From positions 1 to 64,000 of the forward strand of contig PYSS01000088.1 in the NCBI GenBank assembly GCA_003049465.1: a stretch of 64,000 nucleotides of DNA. Direction: 5' to 3'. How positions within the stretch are numbered: position 1 is the first letter of the stretch; every line of letters begins with the position of its first letter. Under the pieces are notes generated by a model. That model saw only the letters and a list, made by a program, of their open reading frames with translations. It did no database searches and was not told the origin of the DNA. Positions 24,231-36,330 of this stretch are shown here, in pieces. The position numbers and the translations under genes were made by a program. The stretch comes from Magnaporthiopsis rhizophila. Taxonomy: Eukaryota; Ascomycota; Sordariomycetes; Magnaporthales; Magnaporthaceae.

Positions 24231-27200
24231 AATTTTTGGTATTTAAATTATATTTCCGGTTTAAGCTTAATTTTATGATTAAATGGTCCGTATTTTGGTA
24301 ATACCATTTCCAAATCCTTTTAGAATAATTTTTAATACTTATAGTATTTTTTAGGAACATTTTTAAGTTTATCCTTAATAATTTCCTGCTTGTTGGGCCT
24401 TTTTGCATTTGTATTTATTGGTATTTTGGTTGGTGCGGTTTGTTAGGGCTAATTGTTATATTTTGCTATTATTGCGGTTACCCTTTCTGGTGTCCGATTT
24501 TTATTACCCAGGGCCTGTAATTATTGGGCTTTTTATTAATTAATAATAATTTTTTTTATTAAATTTGTTCGGTGATCTAATTTATTAAAGGATTATACTT
24601 TTTAAGCTATAAAAGGCTTAAAATTAGATTTTTTTCTTTTATATTTATAACATTCAGGGTTATTTTGTAAATTTTTCCCAAAAGTTAAAATTTAAATTAA
24701 TCAGTTTTAATATTAATCCTTCTTTTGTTAAATATAACTGGCTCCCATTTTATTATTATAAAATTATATGGTTTTTTTTTAATATATCGGAATGCTGTAC
24801 CTTTTTATTATTTTTAATAAAAAATAATTTTTTTGGGCTTTGCAATCAATTATGGTTTTTATTTTTTGTTTTTTCCAATATATTATTATTTTGATATATT
24901 TGTATTAGTTATTAATTATTATTATTAAGGTTTTTGCTGATTATTATTATTTTACCCGTGCCCTTTTTTCGGGTGAACCCTTTAATTTTTTATTTGGGAT
25001 ACCCTTTTCCGGTCCCCAGTTGCCTTTATTAAACGGATAAACCCGTCCGTCCAGGTTTGCGCTTTTTTTTTATATGGATTTTGCATTCCGGTTTCCTGCA
25101 TATCCAATATATAAAAATTTTTGCCATACATATTATAAAGTACGCTAGCAATAGTTTAAAAATTGCTGCGAAATTTTTATAACCTATTTTTGCCATTTAC
25201 CATTTCGGAAACTAATATTTTTATTATAAGTATCGCACTGATCCTTTTTCCTTTTTTCGTAAAAAAAAATCGTGCTTCAGCTTTTTAGCCATATATTACT
25301 TATAATTATTATATAAATATTCAGCCCAAAAAAGCTCGTTATAATAGCCCGTATTAAGGTCCATATTTTTATGGTTTAATATATATGGCTGTGCTAACTG
25401 TTGGTCCAGGTTTGGGATTTTTTTAAATAATGCCTTATAATAAATAACCAACTGATTATTTTTTAACCAATTTAAAAGCTTTTTATTATCGTTTTGCGCT
25501 AATTTTTCGCATACCAAACCGCTAATAGGTTTGGGCTAATCCCAAAATTATCGGTTTATTTCCAAAAACCTGAATAAAATATACACCTTTTATATTTTTT
25601 TTTTGGTTATAAAGGATTATTTTCTTATATCAATTAATTATTAACTAAATTTTTGCTGGAATTTTTTAAAATTAATAATATATCGTTTTTTGTTAGGTTT
25701 TTTATTATTGGGGTCCGCTTTTATAATTTTCCAAAACTTGGTTAAGTTTAGCTTTTTTTCCTGGGCTTGTAACAAATGTATCTGGCCTAAAAATTATTTT
25801 ATTTTTGCATCTAAATTTGGATTTTCCTCGAAATTATTAACCAAAATATTTAATATGCTTTTGCTTCGGGCTAATTTTTCAAGCTTCTTATTTTGCTTAA
25901 CAAATTCCTTTGTTATTAGCATACAGTTATTGTAGCATTTGGTTTTTTTAAATTTTTTTAAAGCTCGAACCGCTGTATTATCCTTTTTTTCGGACATTAT
26001 AAGATTGGTGGTAATGCTAATTTCCCTTTTATTATTAATCCGGAATCGGCCAACTTGTTATATCACAGCAATTTATTATTTAAGGTAATATTTTGTGGTA
26101 TTTTTATCGGAGCAATGAATTATACAGTTTTTATTAAAGCAATAAGTTCAGCTAAACGGTGCTCCAAAATACAGGTTTCCCTTTATTATTTATTATACTG
26201 CCCCAGGTAAAGCTGGAATTATAGGTTTATAACCCTTTAGCGCGCCTTTTTGGCAAAGGACAGCCGTTTATTGGTTTTTCTATAAACAATCTTTTTTAAT
26301 AAATTTTTTTTTTCCATATTTAAAATATTTCCCGTTTTTTAAATTTTTGAACCTGATATATTTTTATTTTTTTTGCTAATATATAGCTCCAATGCTAAAA
26401 TTTATAGGTTTAGAATATATATTATAAGCCGTAAATTATTACTATTTCGCCTTTTTCTGGTTAGCTTTATTATTTTGCACTATTGGCTTAATTTGCTAGG
26501 CTTTTTTTTTAAAATATCGTTTGTACAATTTGTTACTAATACAAATAGCCATAATAATATAATTAATAAAATTTTCAGATTATTCCTGCTTGGATAATTT
26601 ATTTTTCACATTATTCCTTAGCTTTTGGTAAAACTGGGTTATTTTGGTATTTTCCGTTCAGTTAAGTTTGTTAATTAGCCGCTGGAATTTGGAAATATAA
26701 ATTAATACAGGGCCTTTTTGCCGGAGCTGGAGCAACTTTTTCTCGGCCACCCGTCTTTTATCGATTTATCCGAAAACCTTGGCAACCTTTTTTTCGAATT
26801 TCTCGAAATTAGCAAATACCAGCTTGGTTTTTTTCTTGGATTCGTTATGCCCTTTTAAATAATCGGACCAAATAGGTTTGAACCAATCTTTAACCTTATT
26901 ATTTAAGCATATAACTATATAAGCAATTTTTTATTTTTCCCGCTAAAAATGGTCTTAATAAAACAAAAAATACCCTTTGCATTCGGTTAGGAACATTTTA
27001 ATTTTGCTTTTCTTTCCATCATATTTATTAGGCAAAAGGAATTTGTAAAATTTGATAATAATATAAGGCTCGGTTTAAGCTCCCTTAAATTTTTTAACTT
27101 CCGCAATAAATATTTGCATAATTGCCAAAGGGTTGCTGTACAATTTGCCGGTAATAATAACGCTTTTTGGTTTTTTACCTGCGATTAATATAATTGTTAC

Positions 27201-27242
27201 TGCTCGTTATTTTCGGTAAATACTGAACAGGATTAATTAAAA

Positions 27243-27701
27243 TGTTACAAATAATTTTTTGCTTTTAGGGTAAAATATGCTAAAAAAGGTATTAAGCAAT
27301 ATAGTTTTCATAAGGTCGCCTTATACTAAAAACTGGGGTAATAACAAAAGTTTCGAATATTTGCCCAAAAGGGTGCTTTAAAACTAACTTAGATTAACTA
27401 ATACCGAAACCTCAATCAAAGCTACCTAATACAATAAAAAACCCTTTTTTATATACCCGTAAATCTTTATACCATATTTGTGCTATGTTTGCTATATTCA
27501 TAACAAATATATCACCGTGCTATATCTGCTATGTTCATAGCAAACATATCACTATATTTAGGTAAATATCTGATCACGTGATTTTTCGCTTAATCCTGGC
27601 CTTAATCACGCAACCCTTGGTTCTCTATGATTGCGGGGTAAAGGCGTACCGCTGGGGGTTAGCCCCAGCCCTTCTGTCCCTTGCCAGCTGTGGTCGTAAC
27701 A
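27243..27701 (-). repeat. 5' LTR of element 3
   Basis: 459 bp. The last ~130 bp (right, outer edge) is unmutated (gtaaaggcgtaccgctgggg ... ggtcgtaaca). The inner left part is strongly mutated. It carries a tandem, partly palindromic block near 27480-27555 (gctatgttcatagcaaac). Confidence 0.95.
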
Positions 27702-27706
27702 CTGGA

Positions 27707-28031
27707 ATCCGGGCCCTAAAAGTGCTAATTTGAAAGGCTAATTTGCTGATTTATTTGGAAGTTTCCCAGGGCATTTAAAACAGCCGGAAAAGTATATTCG
27801 AACGTTATTTGGCCCTATTTTCCTCGGTAAATTATTAAATTTGGGCTTATCAATCGTTTTATTGGGAATTTTCGAGTATAAGTCGGTTTAACAAGAGTTT
27901 CTGGACATTTCGGGGCTAAAAGCCCGATGCCCGCCACCCCGATTTGATTATATAAGGGATAAGGGCTTATAATTTTGCAAAGGCATAGGCTTGTAAAAAA
28001 ACGCCCTTTTTCAACCATAATTAAGCAGGTG
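27707..28031 (-). pseudogene. middle piece of pogo copy 2 transposase region
   Basis: A 325-bp piece of the DNA transposon between the ctgga duplication of element 3 and the 5' LTR of element 5. It aligns with 256-577 of copy 1, sharing agccggaaaag, cccgccaccc and attatataagggataa. No intact frame remains. Confidence 0.8.
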
Positions 28032-28159
28032 TGTCACGGGACCAAGCCCGCACACCTGTATTTAGCCAGTGATCCGCCGGCTTTTTACAGAGCTAGCGGA
28101 TCTGCCTCTTTGTGCAATAACAGATTTTTAACCTAGCACCCAGCTGCTATACCGTAATA
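28032..28159 (+). repeat. 5' LTR of element 5
   Basis: 128 bp from tgtcacgggaccaagcccgc to ctataccgtaata. The 3' partner ends ctgtgccgtaaca. It shares cacctgtatttagccagtga with 43145-43272 and with the solo LTR at 17181. Confidence 0.92.
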
Positions 28160-29089
28160 ATTTGTTGCACCTTAATAAAAAAGATACGGAACCACCAACA
28201 GCGTTCCGCCTTTTCCCCGATCCCGAGAAACGGTATTGCAGCAACCATATCACGTTTATAGGAGGTTATCGATGCTTATACCGCCCAGATATAATAAAAA
28301 CCCAGCGTTACACCAATATAATACTATTATAATAAATTCAGCCCGGAACATTTCAGTTCCAAACCATATCTCCGTATTTTAATTATTTAGCGGGTACAAT
28401 ACCTTTTAATACCTGCTAATTACGGGAATAATGCGAATTCTGCAAAATTGCAATATAATTTAAACAATGCTTAATTTTCGGCATCCATATAATAATTAAG
28501 CATATTAATGGAAATATTAAATATTAATATTGCTATTTTTTAAAACAAAATTATAATAAGCCAAATTTAAACAAACAAATATAATTTTAAAATTACCGAA
28601 ATATTAATAATAATAATCCAGCTCCAAAAAATAAACACGCGATTCGATGCGGAAAATAACCGGTTAATATAGCAATTAGCGCAATAATTGGCCCAATTAT
28701 TACTATTTAGCCCTAATACCCCAGCCATACCGGCCATTATTATTTTAAATATTTCGATTTTACCGTTATTTTTATTTTTATTTAATATTAGCAAATTATT
28801 AATAATAACCCCCAATTTTGCCGGGAATATAATAATATTATGCCCTGTGGATACTAAACCGCTTATTTTTTCAGGCGCCTATATAAATAATGCCTAGCAC
28901 TAAAAGGAATATATTACGTAAAAATTACTGCTTAATATTAAATTTATCCTTAATAATATCTTTTATAAAATACTAATAATCCGAGTATTATATACCGCCT
29001 AATGCTTTTTAAAAAATGCGTACAGGTATATCCGAAACACCGTTAATTTAATAGTAATAAATTTATAAAACCCTTTTATTTAAACCAAA

Positions 29090-29560
29090 AACCTTTCCAA
29101 TTATACTTTCCTATTCGATCTGTTTAACCCAGTTTATAAAATTCAAAATACCAGGGCAGCGGTTTACCGGAATTTTGACACCCTAAAATAAAAAAATACA
29201 AAATTTGGTAATTTTATCAATACATTTATCCAATTGGCAAATATAGGCGGATATCCGGCAAATATACGAGTGGAAACCTTAAAAAATAAGGTTAGCACCG
29301 AACTTTCCAAAACTATTATTTATCAAATTAACAGACCGGAACCAAAAGATTTTAACAAATGGGTTAAAATATACCGGGACCTGTCCAATAACCTTGCAAA
29401 CCACGCGCATAAATCGAACCAGGGCAGTGCAACCCTAATAATAAAACCAGGCAGTTATTTATCAAGCCCGATCCCAACCCCAAAAAAGAACCCGATAAAC
29501 CTTAGCAAAATTACAACCGGACCACAAAAACCGCTTACCGATACGCAAAAATAATACCGC
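29090..29560 (+). pseudogene. gag (capsid) remnant of element 5
   Basis: An open run of 106 codons at 29234-29554 (ANIGGYPANIRVETLKNKVS, then TIIYQINRPEPKDFNKWVKIY). It is preceded in another stretch of the same region by NYTFLFDLFNPVYKIQNTRA-type sequence. The pattern F...W...F..LA..GGY...ALK.KV...L matches fungal Gypsy capsid domains. In the element it would form the virus-like particle shell. It ends at a stop at 29552. Confidence 0.75.
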
Positions 29561-30739
29561 CATAATAATAATTTATATATATATTATAAATAATCGGAAC
29601 ATTATATTATTATTTGCCCAGCCAAACCCAAATAATAGCAAAATACAGGCGGATAACAGTCGAAAAAAAAATAGGTTTTATGGAAAATTGCACGCAAAAC
29701 CGCTAAAAAAATCGGGAATAAAAGGGGCAAAAACAGAATAATATATATTCTTATTTTATAAAACCTAATAAAACATTTTTTTTAACATTTTGCTTTTTTT
29801 TACCGGAATCGACCGGTACTTTATCGATTATTAATTAATACAAAATATTCCTTTTGGGTATTTATCGATAATACATTTGCATATACTTATAATTTGCCAA
29901 AATTTTAATTTCCCGAGCCAAAACCTTTTCGATTTACTAACAAATCACTAACGGAATATATTACAAAATATATTAAAATAATATATACGTTCGAAAATAC
30001 CACAAAAATTATAATTTTTTATTACTGGCCGTTAAAGGGCCCAAATATTATTTTGGAACTGCCATAATTTTAATACCATAATTTAACAATTAATTGGGCA
30101 GCAAAAATATTAAGGATAAACGGCATTATATTAGCAAAAACCGAAAAACCGCCAATTATTAATATAAAAATCCACCTTTTAAATACACCCAATTTTTTAA
30201 CCTTTTACAAACAAAAAATATATATATTTAGCAAATAACCTGGAAAAATTTTTTTGCGCTTATAAAAGAAAATAACCCACCAAATCACCGGTTATTCGAT
30301 AGCTTTGCCGGAAAAATACCGATAACAATCCTCCGAAGCATCCTTTAAATGCAAAAGTTTTCTAAAAGCACAAAATTTAAACCTAAAGTTCAGGTTTTTT
30401 AAAAATGGATCAAAAAAGCGCTATATTTATGCCGGGTTTCTAACAAGGATATCCAAAAATATTTGGATAGCAAACCACCCGTTATAATAAAAAAAATCCT
30501 AAAAAAACTCCCCCGAAAGTTGCACAATTTTACCGATTGTTTTTTCCCATAAAATGCTAATACCCTCCTGTTATATAAACCGTTTAATTATAAAATTAAA
30601 TTGCTATCCGGCAAAATACCACTGTATTATTATAATCGAGCTATATTATAATAAAAATTATACATAATAAGAAAATACCTGGATAAGTACCTGCCAAAAG
30701 GTTTTATCCGCCCTAGCATATTACTAGCAGCAGCCCCGA

Positions 30740-31700
30740 TCCTTTTAGCCAAAAAACCAGGGGGGGAAATTCGGGTATATATTAATTACCAAAACCTAAA
30801 TAACGTTACGGTAAAAAACAAATATTTTATTTTGTTAATCCAAAAAATACTTCAAGCGCTGGCAAAAGCAAAATGGTACATAAAAATGGATATTACTGCA
30901 ATATTTAATTATTTATATATCGCTCCCAAAAATAAATAAAAAATAGCATTTATTATTAAATTTGGGCTATTTAAATATTTAATTACCAATTTCGGGATAA
31001 TAAAAATACCGAGCTTATTTTAATATTATATTAATTATATATTATTAAATGCACTAAACCGATACGCCACAACCTACCTAAATAATATTTTTATTTATAA
31101 CAGGATCCGGGCGGAATACCAGTGGCATATTAAAAAGGTTATCACAAAATTTGCCAATATAAAGCTTATAATCGATATTTGGAAATACAAATTTAATATT
31201 AAAAAAATAAAATATTTTGGCCTTATTATATCAATATCGGAAATCAGGATAAACCTTAAAAAGGTTAAAACGATCCGATTTTAGCAGCAACCCACCAGCC
31301 TTAAAAAACTCCAATATTTTTTGGGTTTCGCCAACTTTTACAAACGGTTTATCCGCGGCTTTTTAATAATAACCCGCCTGCTAATAGCACTGATAAACGC
31401 AAATAACTGGCTAAAATAATTTATTAATAAGGTTTCGATAATGTTTCGATAATTTTGGGACGCATTTTTCTCAAATATTATACTAGCATTTTATAACCCT
31501 GTATTAAAAATTATTATTGAAATAAATGCATCAAATTGGGCTATAAAAAGTATATTTTCCCAGGTGAACGTTAAAAAAATACGCTGCCCAATTACCTTTT
31601 TTTCAGCTAAGCATACCCCAATGGAATATAATTACAAAATTTACGATAAAAAGCTTTTAATTATTATTAAAATTTTCGAAAAATGAAAATCCAAACTGCA
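30740..31700 (+). pseudogene. reverse transcriptase and RNase H of element 5
   Basis: Plus-strand RT. It reads GGEIRVYINYQNLNNVTVKN (family: G.LRFCVDYR.LN..T.KN), then KWYIKMDITAIFNYL (first catalytic Asp retained in the MDI context) and YLNNIFIYN at about 31074-31100, where YLDD has lost both Asps. FLGFANFYKRFIRGF at 31320 is the usual RT end. RNase H follows: IIIEINASNWAIKSIFSQ (catalytic Asp of NASDWAIGAVLSQ now Asn) and YNYKIYDKKLLIIIK. Stops occur every 30-60 codons. Confidence 0.88.
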
Positions 31701-32079
31701 AAAAGCCAAATTACTAATAAAAATTTGGACAAATTATAAAAATTTGCAATATTTTGCTACCACAAAACTGTTTAATTAAAAACAGGTCCATTGGTTGAAA
31801 TTTTTAAGCAATTTTCGATTTTATATTATTTATAAACGCAAAAAAACCGCCATTATCCCAAATGTCCTTTTTCGATTATCTGGCATTAAATTGGCAAATA
31901 TACACGATTTTAGTAATAAAAAAGTAGCATTTTGCTATCGGATATTATTTTTAGCAAACTGGTAAGGCTTTAGCAAAATATTGGCAGCATTTCGGATTTT
32001 TAATATATCAGAACATATCGATATACTGATCGATAAAGCATATGCTACTTTAAATTTAGCATAAACCATATTTGCTATT

Positions 32080-32800
32080 TTGCAAAACCCGTCGATATGC
32101 CAGTTTTTTGCCTGGGTACAGAAATAGGTAAAAATGGCAAAAATGAATTGCAAAGCAATTCATAAGCGAATTTATTATAAAAATAAGTTATTTATTTTAT
32201 TTAATAATGTTTTACGGCTGCAAATTTTGCATAAAACATATAACTTTCTCCCAAACAAATATTCAGAACGCAGCAAAATATGGGACCTATTATAACAGAT
32301 ATATTTTTGGCCCAAATTTTTGCGGAACATTAATATATTTATTCGGGGGTACCATTTATGCAAAATGGTGAAAATAAAAAAAAATCCCTAACGGGCCTGT
32401 TAAAATTTTTATTTGTACCTTTTCGCTTATAGGCGGATATATCCGTCAATTATATTAATCTATTTTTATTATACAAATAATAAAATATTATTTACCACCA
32501 TATTATGATTATAACAAATAAGCTGATAAAAATGCACCATTATATTTTGATGGTAAAAACTGATGCAGGATACCTAGCAAATACTTTTTTTACGCAAATA
32601 TATTATTTATACGGCACACCCGATACAATTATTTTTAACAGGGGCCGGCAGTTTATTTTAACCTTTTAAAAACAGTTAAATCGGAGGTTAAGGGTAATAT
32701 TTAAATATTTATTAATATACCACCCAAAATCCGATAGCCAAATAAAAATCCTAAATGCTTATATATAATGATACCTCCAAATATTTTGTTTTTGTTATCA
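32080..32800 (+). pseudogene. integrase core of element 5
   Basis: Readable integrase motifs on the plus strand: NKLIKMHHYI (family DRLTKMAHYIP), then GTPDTIIFNRGRQF near 32620, where the catalytic Asp of SDRG.QF is now Asn, and YHPKSDSQIKILNAYI, the counterpart of HP.TDGQTER.N with the Glu also lost. The order and spacing are those of the DDE core. It would have inserted the cDNA and is clearly inactive. Confidence 0.82.
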
Positions 32801-33384
32801 AAATAATTGGGCAAATTGATTATTATTAGCGGAATTTGCTAATAATAACCATATATCAAAAATAACTAATATATCCCCGTTTTTTGCAAATTATAAATAA
32901 AACCCACATATAAAAATAACACCAAAATAAAAATAATAATTTATTAATATACCGGCAAAGTAAAAAAAATTATATAATATAATTATAATAGCCGACAGGG
33001 TACAAAAGGTATAAAATTATATAAAAACCGTGGCAAATGCTAATAAAAAAAATATAAAAAAGCAGCCAACCGCCACCAAGCCAACACCGGAACATTTAAA
33101 AAGAAAAACCTTATCAGGATCAGCACAAAAAATATAAACATATCCAGGCCAAAAAACAAATTTAGCAAAAAAATGGATAAGTTTTTTCCCAATTATAAAG
33201 GTATATCCTAAGGCTTTAACTGTTATATTACCAGCATAATATAACCTGTTCCCTGTTTTCCACATATTCCTAATTTAAAAGAAAAATCCAGGCCTACCGG
33301 GGCAAAAAAAAATAAACGAGGAACACAATAAGCGGGCCACGGGCGCAATTCTGGTGGAAAATGCCAATAACCCAAATAAAAAAC

Positions 33385-33555
33385 CGGTAAAAAAATGGCA
33401 TTTCGATAGCATTTTTAACTTTAAAATAATAAATAGCAAATTATAATACAAGGTTAAATGGCTGGTATTTTATAAACTAATATAATAACCAAACACCGAT
33501 CTAAAAAGGGCAAATCAGGCAATTAAAAATTTTTATACCAAATATTTTAATAAAC
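33385..33555 (+). pseudogene. chromodomain of element 5 integrase
   Basis: The plus strand reads KKWHFDSIFNFKI, a stop, YKVKWLVFYKLI, two stops and then ANQAIKNFYTKYFNKPGL. This follows the MAGGY-type chromodomain pattern W.VE.IL..R.....YKVKW.GY...W.P...L..A...I..FH..YP.KPGP. Stops replace Trp codons, as RIP would produce. Confidence 0.72.
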
Positions 33556-33559
33556 CAGG

Positions 33560-35012
33560 CCTATCGGAATGGTGGCAAAACCCAGGCAATATACCGGTAT
33601 ATAACCCGGGCATTGCCAGTGTTGCGCAACAGATAAAAAAGAAAACTGCAGTACAATACAAACCAAAAAATAGGCCCAAACAAAAATAAGGCCGAGAATA
33701 ATAATAATAATATAGGGCAATATAGGTGCAAAAAGGGCAAAAATATAGAAAAAAACAAATAAGCATTTGAGGCAAGCCAACCTCGAACCAGAAAAAACCC
33801 TAATTATTTATTTATTATTGGGGCATGCACCGGTAACACACCGGGAAAAGCAAAGCAAAAAAAAAAAAAAAACGCCAAAAAAATGCTGGGGAATAACCGC
33901 TATAAAATTATGCAGCAAGGCCAGTAATATAATTGCGGAAATAGCCAGCCAACCGAGCGTAACACCGTTGAAATATTTCGTTAATATCCCGGATATCAGC
34001 CTTTTTTTGCTTAACCTTAGCTGCTGCCACCGCCTGGCGGAACGCTACCGTTTGCATATTAATAAGGTTAATAATATATATATTATAAATAATAATAAGC
34101 TCAGCCTTAAAAGCGGCTTTAGTAGCAACCCAGGTATTATAACCAGGGTTATTAGCGCAAAATTGCAGCTAAAAAAAGAATAAATCATATATGCACCGAT
34201 AAGGAAACAATAGGAAAATAATGCACCAAATTTAAAACATTTTACTGTTTAAAATCCAAATAAGTATAACACAGTATCAAACTTTGGCAAAAAATGGCCA
34301 AAATCGCATAACGCAAAAAAATAACAGCATTAAAAGCTTTGGCCTATAAAAGCAAATCAATAACAAAATAAGGCGGTGGAATAATGGCGGGTCACATATA
34401 TTTCGGCCCTTTAATAAACCGGTCTGGCTATAAATATTCCGGATATGCATTTCGGTATTAACAAAAATATTAATAAGCTTAATAATAACTTGGGCTGTAA
34501 TAATCCAACACCGGTCCAAAAAAATAAAATAATCGCTATTATTAGCACCCACCGGCACATTATTAAAAAAAAACTGGTAACCTTTAAAAAAAGCTTATCG
34601 TTATCTTTTATCCATATAACTTTAATAATACCAATCAGCTTAATAAAATCGGAAAAATTGCCCTTTATTAAAGCCATAACCTAACAAGCGAAACATTAAC
34701 AAATAAAAACCATATAAAAAGCATGGCAAAACCAAAACGGACCACCGGCGCAACCCACCTTTTTATAAAACTTATAACAGGAAAAATACTGATTATAATT
34801 AACGGATATTCCGATTTTGTTCTTGCCGCTAATGCAGGGGTAGGGGAATTTTATATCCTTAAAAAGGTTAAAAGCACCCGTAGCACCGGCAATACGACCG
34901 AAAGACCGGGTGTACGCCAAAATATGCATGCAAATGCAGTATATACATAAAAAAACGCGAAAAGGAAAACCCCAAATAAAACCGGGCTTGCTTTGGATCA
35001 GCGCTATCGTAT
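33560..35012. other. unassigned 3' segment of element 5 (left part)
   Basis: Sequence between the chromodomain and element 4 with no recognised retrotransposon domain. Both strands contain open runs. Plus: 33767-34183 (138 codons), 34445-34684 and 34723-34950. Minus: the stretch at about 34080-33930 reads QTVAFRQAVAAAKVKQKKAD and continues DIRDINEIFQRCYARLAGYF, which looks protein-like. A run of 16 A lies at 33859-33874. It resumes beyond element 4 at 42555. Function unknown. Confidence 0.6.
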
Positions 35013-35017
35013 CGCTA

Positions 35018-35512
35018 TGTTACGACCGCGTTACGCCCGAGGAAACGGGAGGGCTGGGGCTAACCCCTAACGCTGCGCCTTAACCCCGCGGCGGGGTAGC
35101 ATGGTAGGTTACGTGACTATAGGAAGGATTTTTGGATTTGTTGGCAAGGATAACAGATCCACAGATCCAAAGGAGGATTTTTGGATCTGTTGGTAAAAAT
35201 AACAGATCTACAGATCCGTAAAAGGATCTTTGGATCTGTTGGTAAGGATAACAGATCCACAGATCCAAAGGGCCTAGCAGGGAAATGTCCAATTATAAAA
35301 AGGATGGATCTTCCAGGTACTAAAATAATTTCAACTGAGGCTTTGGCATTAATTAACCTAAGTTAGCTCCAAAATATTCCTTTGGGCAAACAATAACAAA
35401 TAATATTTTTACCAACCCCAAATCCTGTGCAAGGCGATTTTGCAAAACCAGTACTGTTTAACACCGCCCTTAAATGCCCTATTTTAGGAGCAGAAAGTTT
35501 GTAATTGTAACA
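35018..35512 (+). repeat. 5' LTR of element 4, with a 49-bp tandem hairpin array
   Basis: 495 bp. The outer (left) ~100 bp is GC-rich and intact (taaccccgcggcggggtagc); the inner right end is mutated (tgtaattgtaaca). Positions 35125-35270 hold three tandem units of 49 bp. Each contains GGATCTGTT ... AACAGATCC, an inverted repeat able to form a hairpin. The block lies in the U3/R part of the LTR. Confidence 0.95.
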
Positions 35513-35563
35513 TTTTAACTGATCCTGTTCAGCATTTACCGGAGGTACGAGCAGTATATAATT

Positions 35564-36330
35564 ATGTTAATTACAGCTAAGGAAATTAAAACCGTTATTA
35601 TCGATAGTAAGGATTATAATAATCCTGTTACCGTTTTGAAAATTTTTATCAAAAAGTTCGAAAAATTTAAAAAACAGCCGAAAATTATTCCTATTTATAA
35701 ATTCCTTACCCCGGACAAATACGATAAAAAAAAAGGTAAATTTAAAACTTTTTTTACGGAATGCAAAAGTTATTTCAAATTTTATTAGGATAATTTTCAG
35801 AACGATTACCAGAAAGTGGCCTATACTGTTATTTGTTTAAACGGCAAAGTTAAGGATTGGTTCAAACCGGTGTGGGCCGATTATTTTAAAGGAGATAACA
35901 AATTAAGCAAGTTTACCAAGCTGGTATTTGCGGATTTTGATAAATTCGGCGAGGAAATTGCCAAAATATTTGGATAAATGGACGAAAAGCAAATAGCCGA
36001 AAAAAAGTTATTTTAATTGTGCTAAAAAGGACCAGTATTTATTTATACCGCCAAATTTTAGCAATTTGTTAATAAATTTAACTGAATAAAAAATACCAAA
36101 ATGTTTTAGTTTTATTAAGGATTAAGGAATAATATTAAGGATAAGTTGGTTAAAAAAAAAGGCCTAAAAATTTTGTTAATTATATTACCAAAGGTATTTG
36201 TATTAATAACCGATTATATAAACGATACCTGGAAAAAAAGGTTCAGCAACCCCAGCCAGCGCGATAAAATAATAAGGCAAACCAGAAAAAGCCAAATAAT
36301 AATAATTTATTACGTATAAAATGCATTTAG
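35564..36330 (+). pseudogene. gag remnant of element 4
   Basis: The first frame at 35564-35788 reads MLITAKEIKTVIIDSKDYNN ... FLTPDKYDKKKGKFKTFFTE. It continues past a stop as KVAYTVICLNGKVKDWFKPV, matching the fungal Gypsy capsid pattern (F...CR.YF....F.......K......L.G.A..WF.P). The ATG at 35564 follows the 5' LTR by about 50 bp and aligns with the start of the element 6 gag. A degenerate zinc knuckle (NCFKYG..GYIKKDY) is readable near 36425-36480. Confidence 0.78.

Larger units (their letters stand above)
20422..27701 (-). mobile_element. Ty3/Gypsy chromovirus, element 3, inserted in pogo copy 2
   Basis: Full-length, minus strand, 7280 bp. It has 459-bp LTRs (20422-20880 and 27243-27701) and a perfect target duplication ctgga (20417-20421, 27702-27706). 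Interior domains on the minus strand: gag about 27200-26400, RT about 24230-23530, RNase H 23419-23183, integrase about 22860-22200, chromodomain 21878-21675. It has the shortest LTRs in its family here, because the variable U3 block differs. It is heavily RIP-mutated inside, while both outer edges stay close to the family sequence. Confidence 0.95.
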
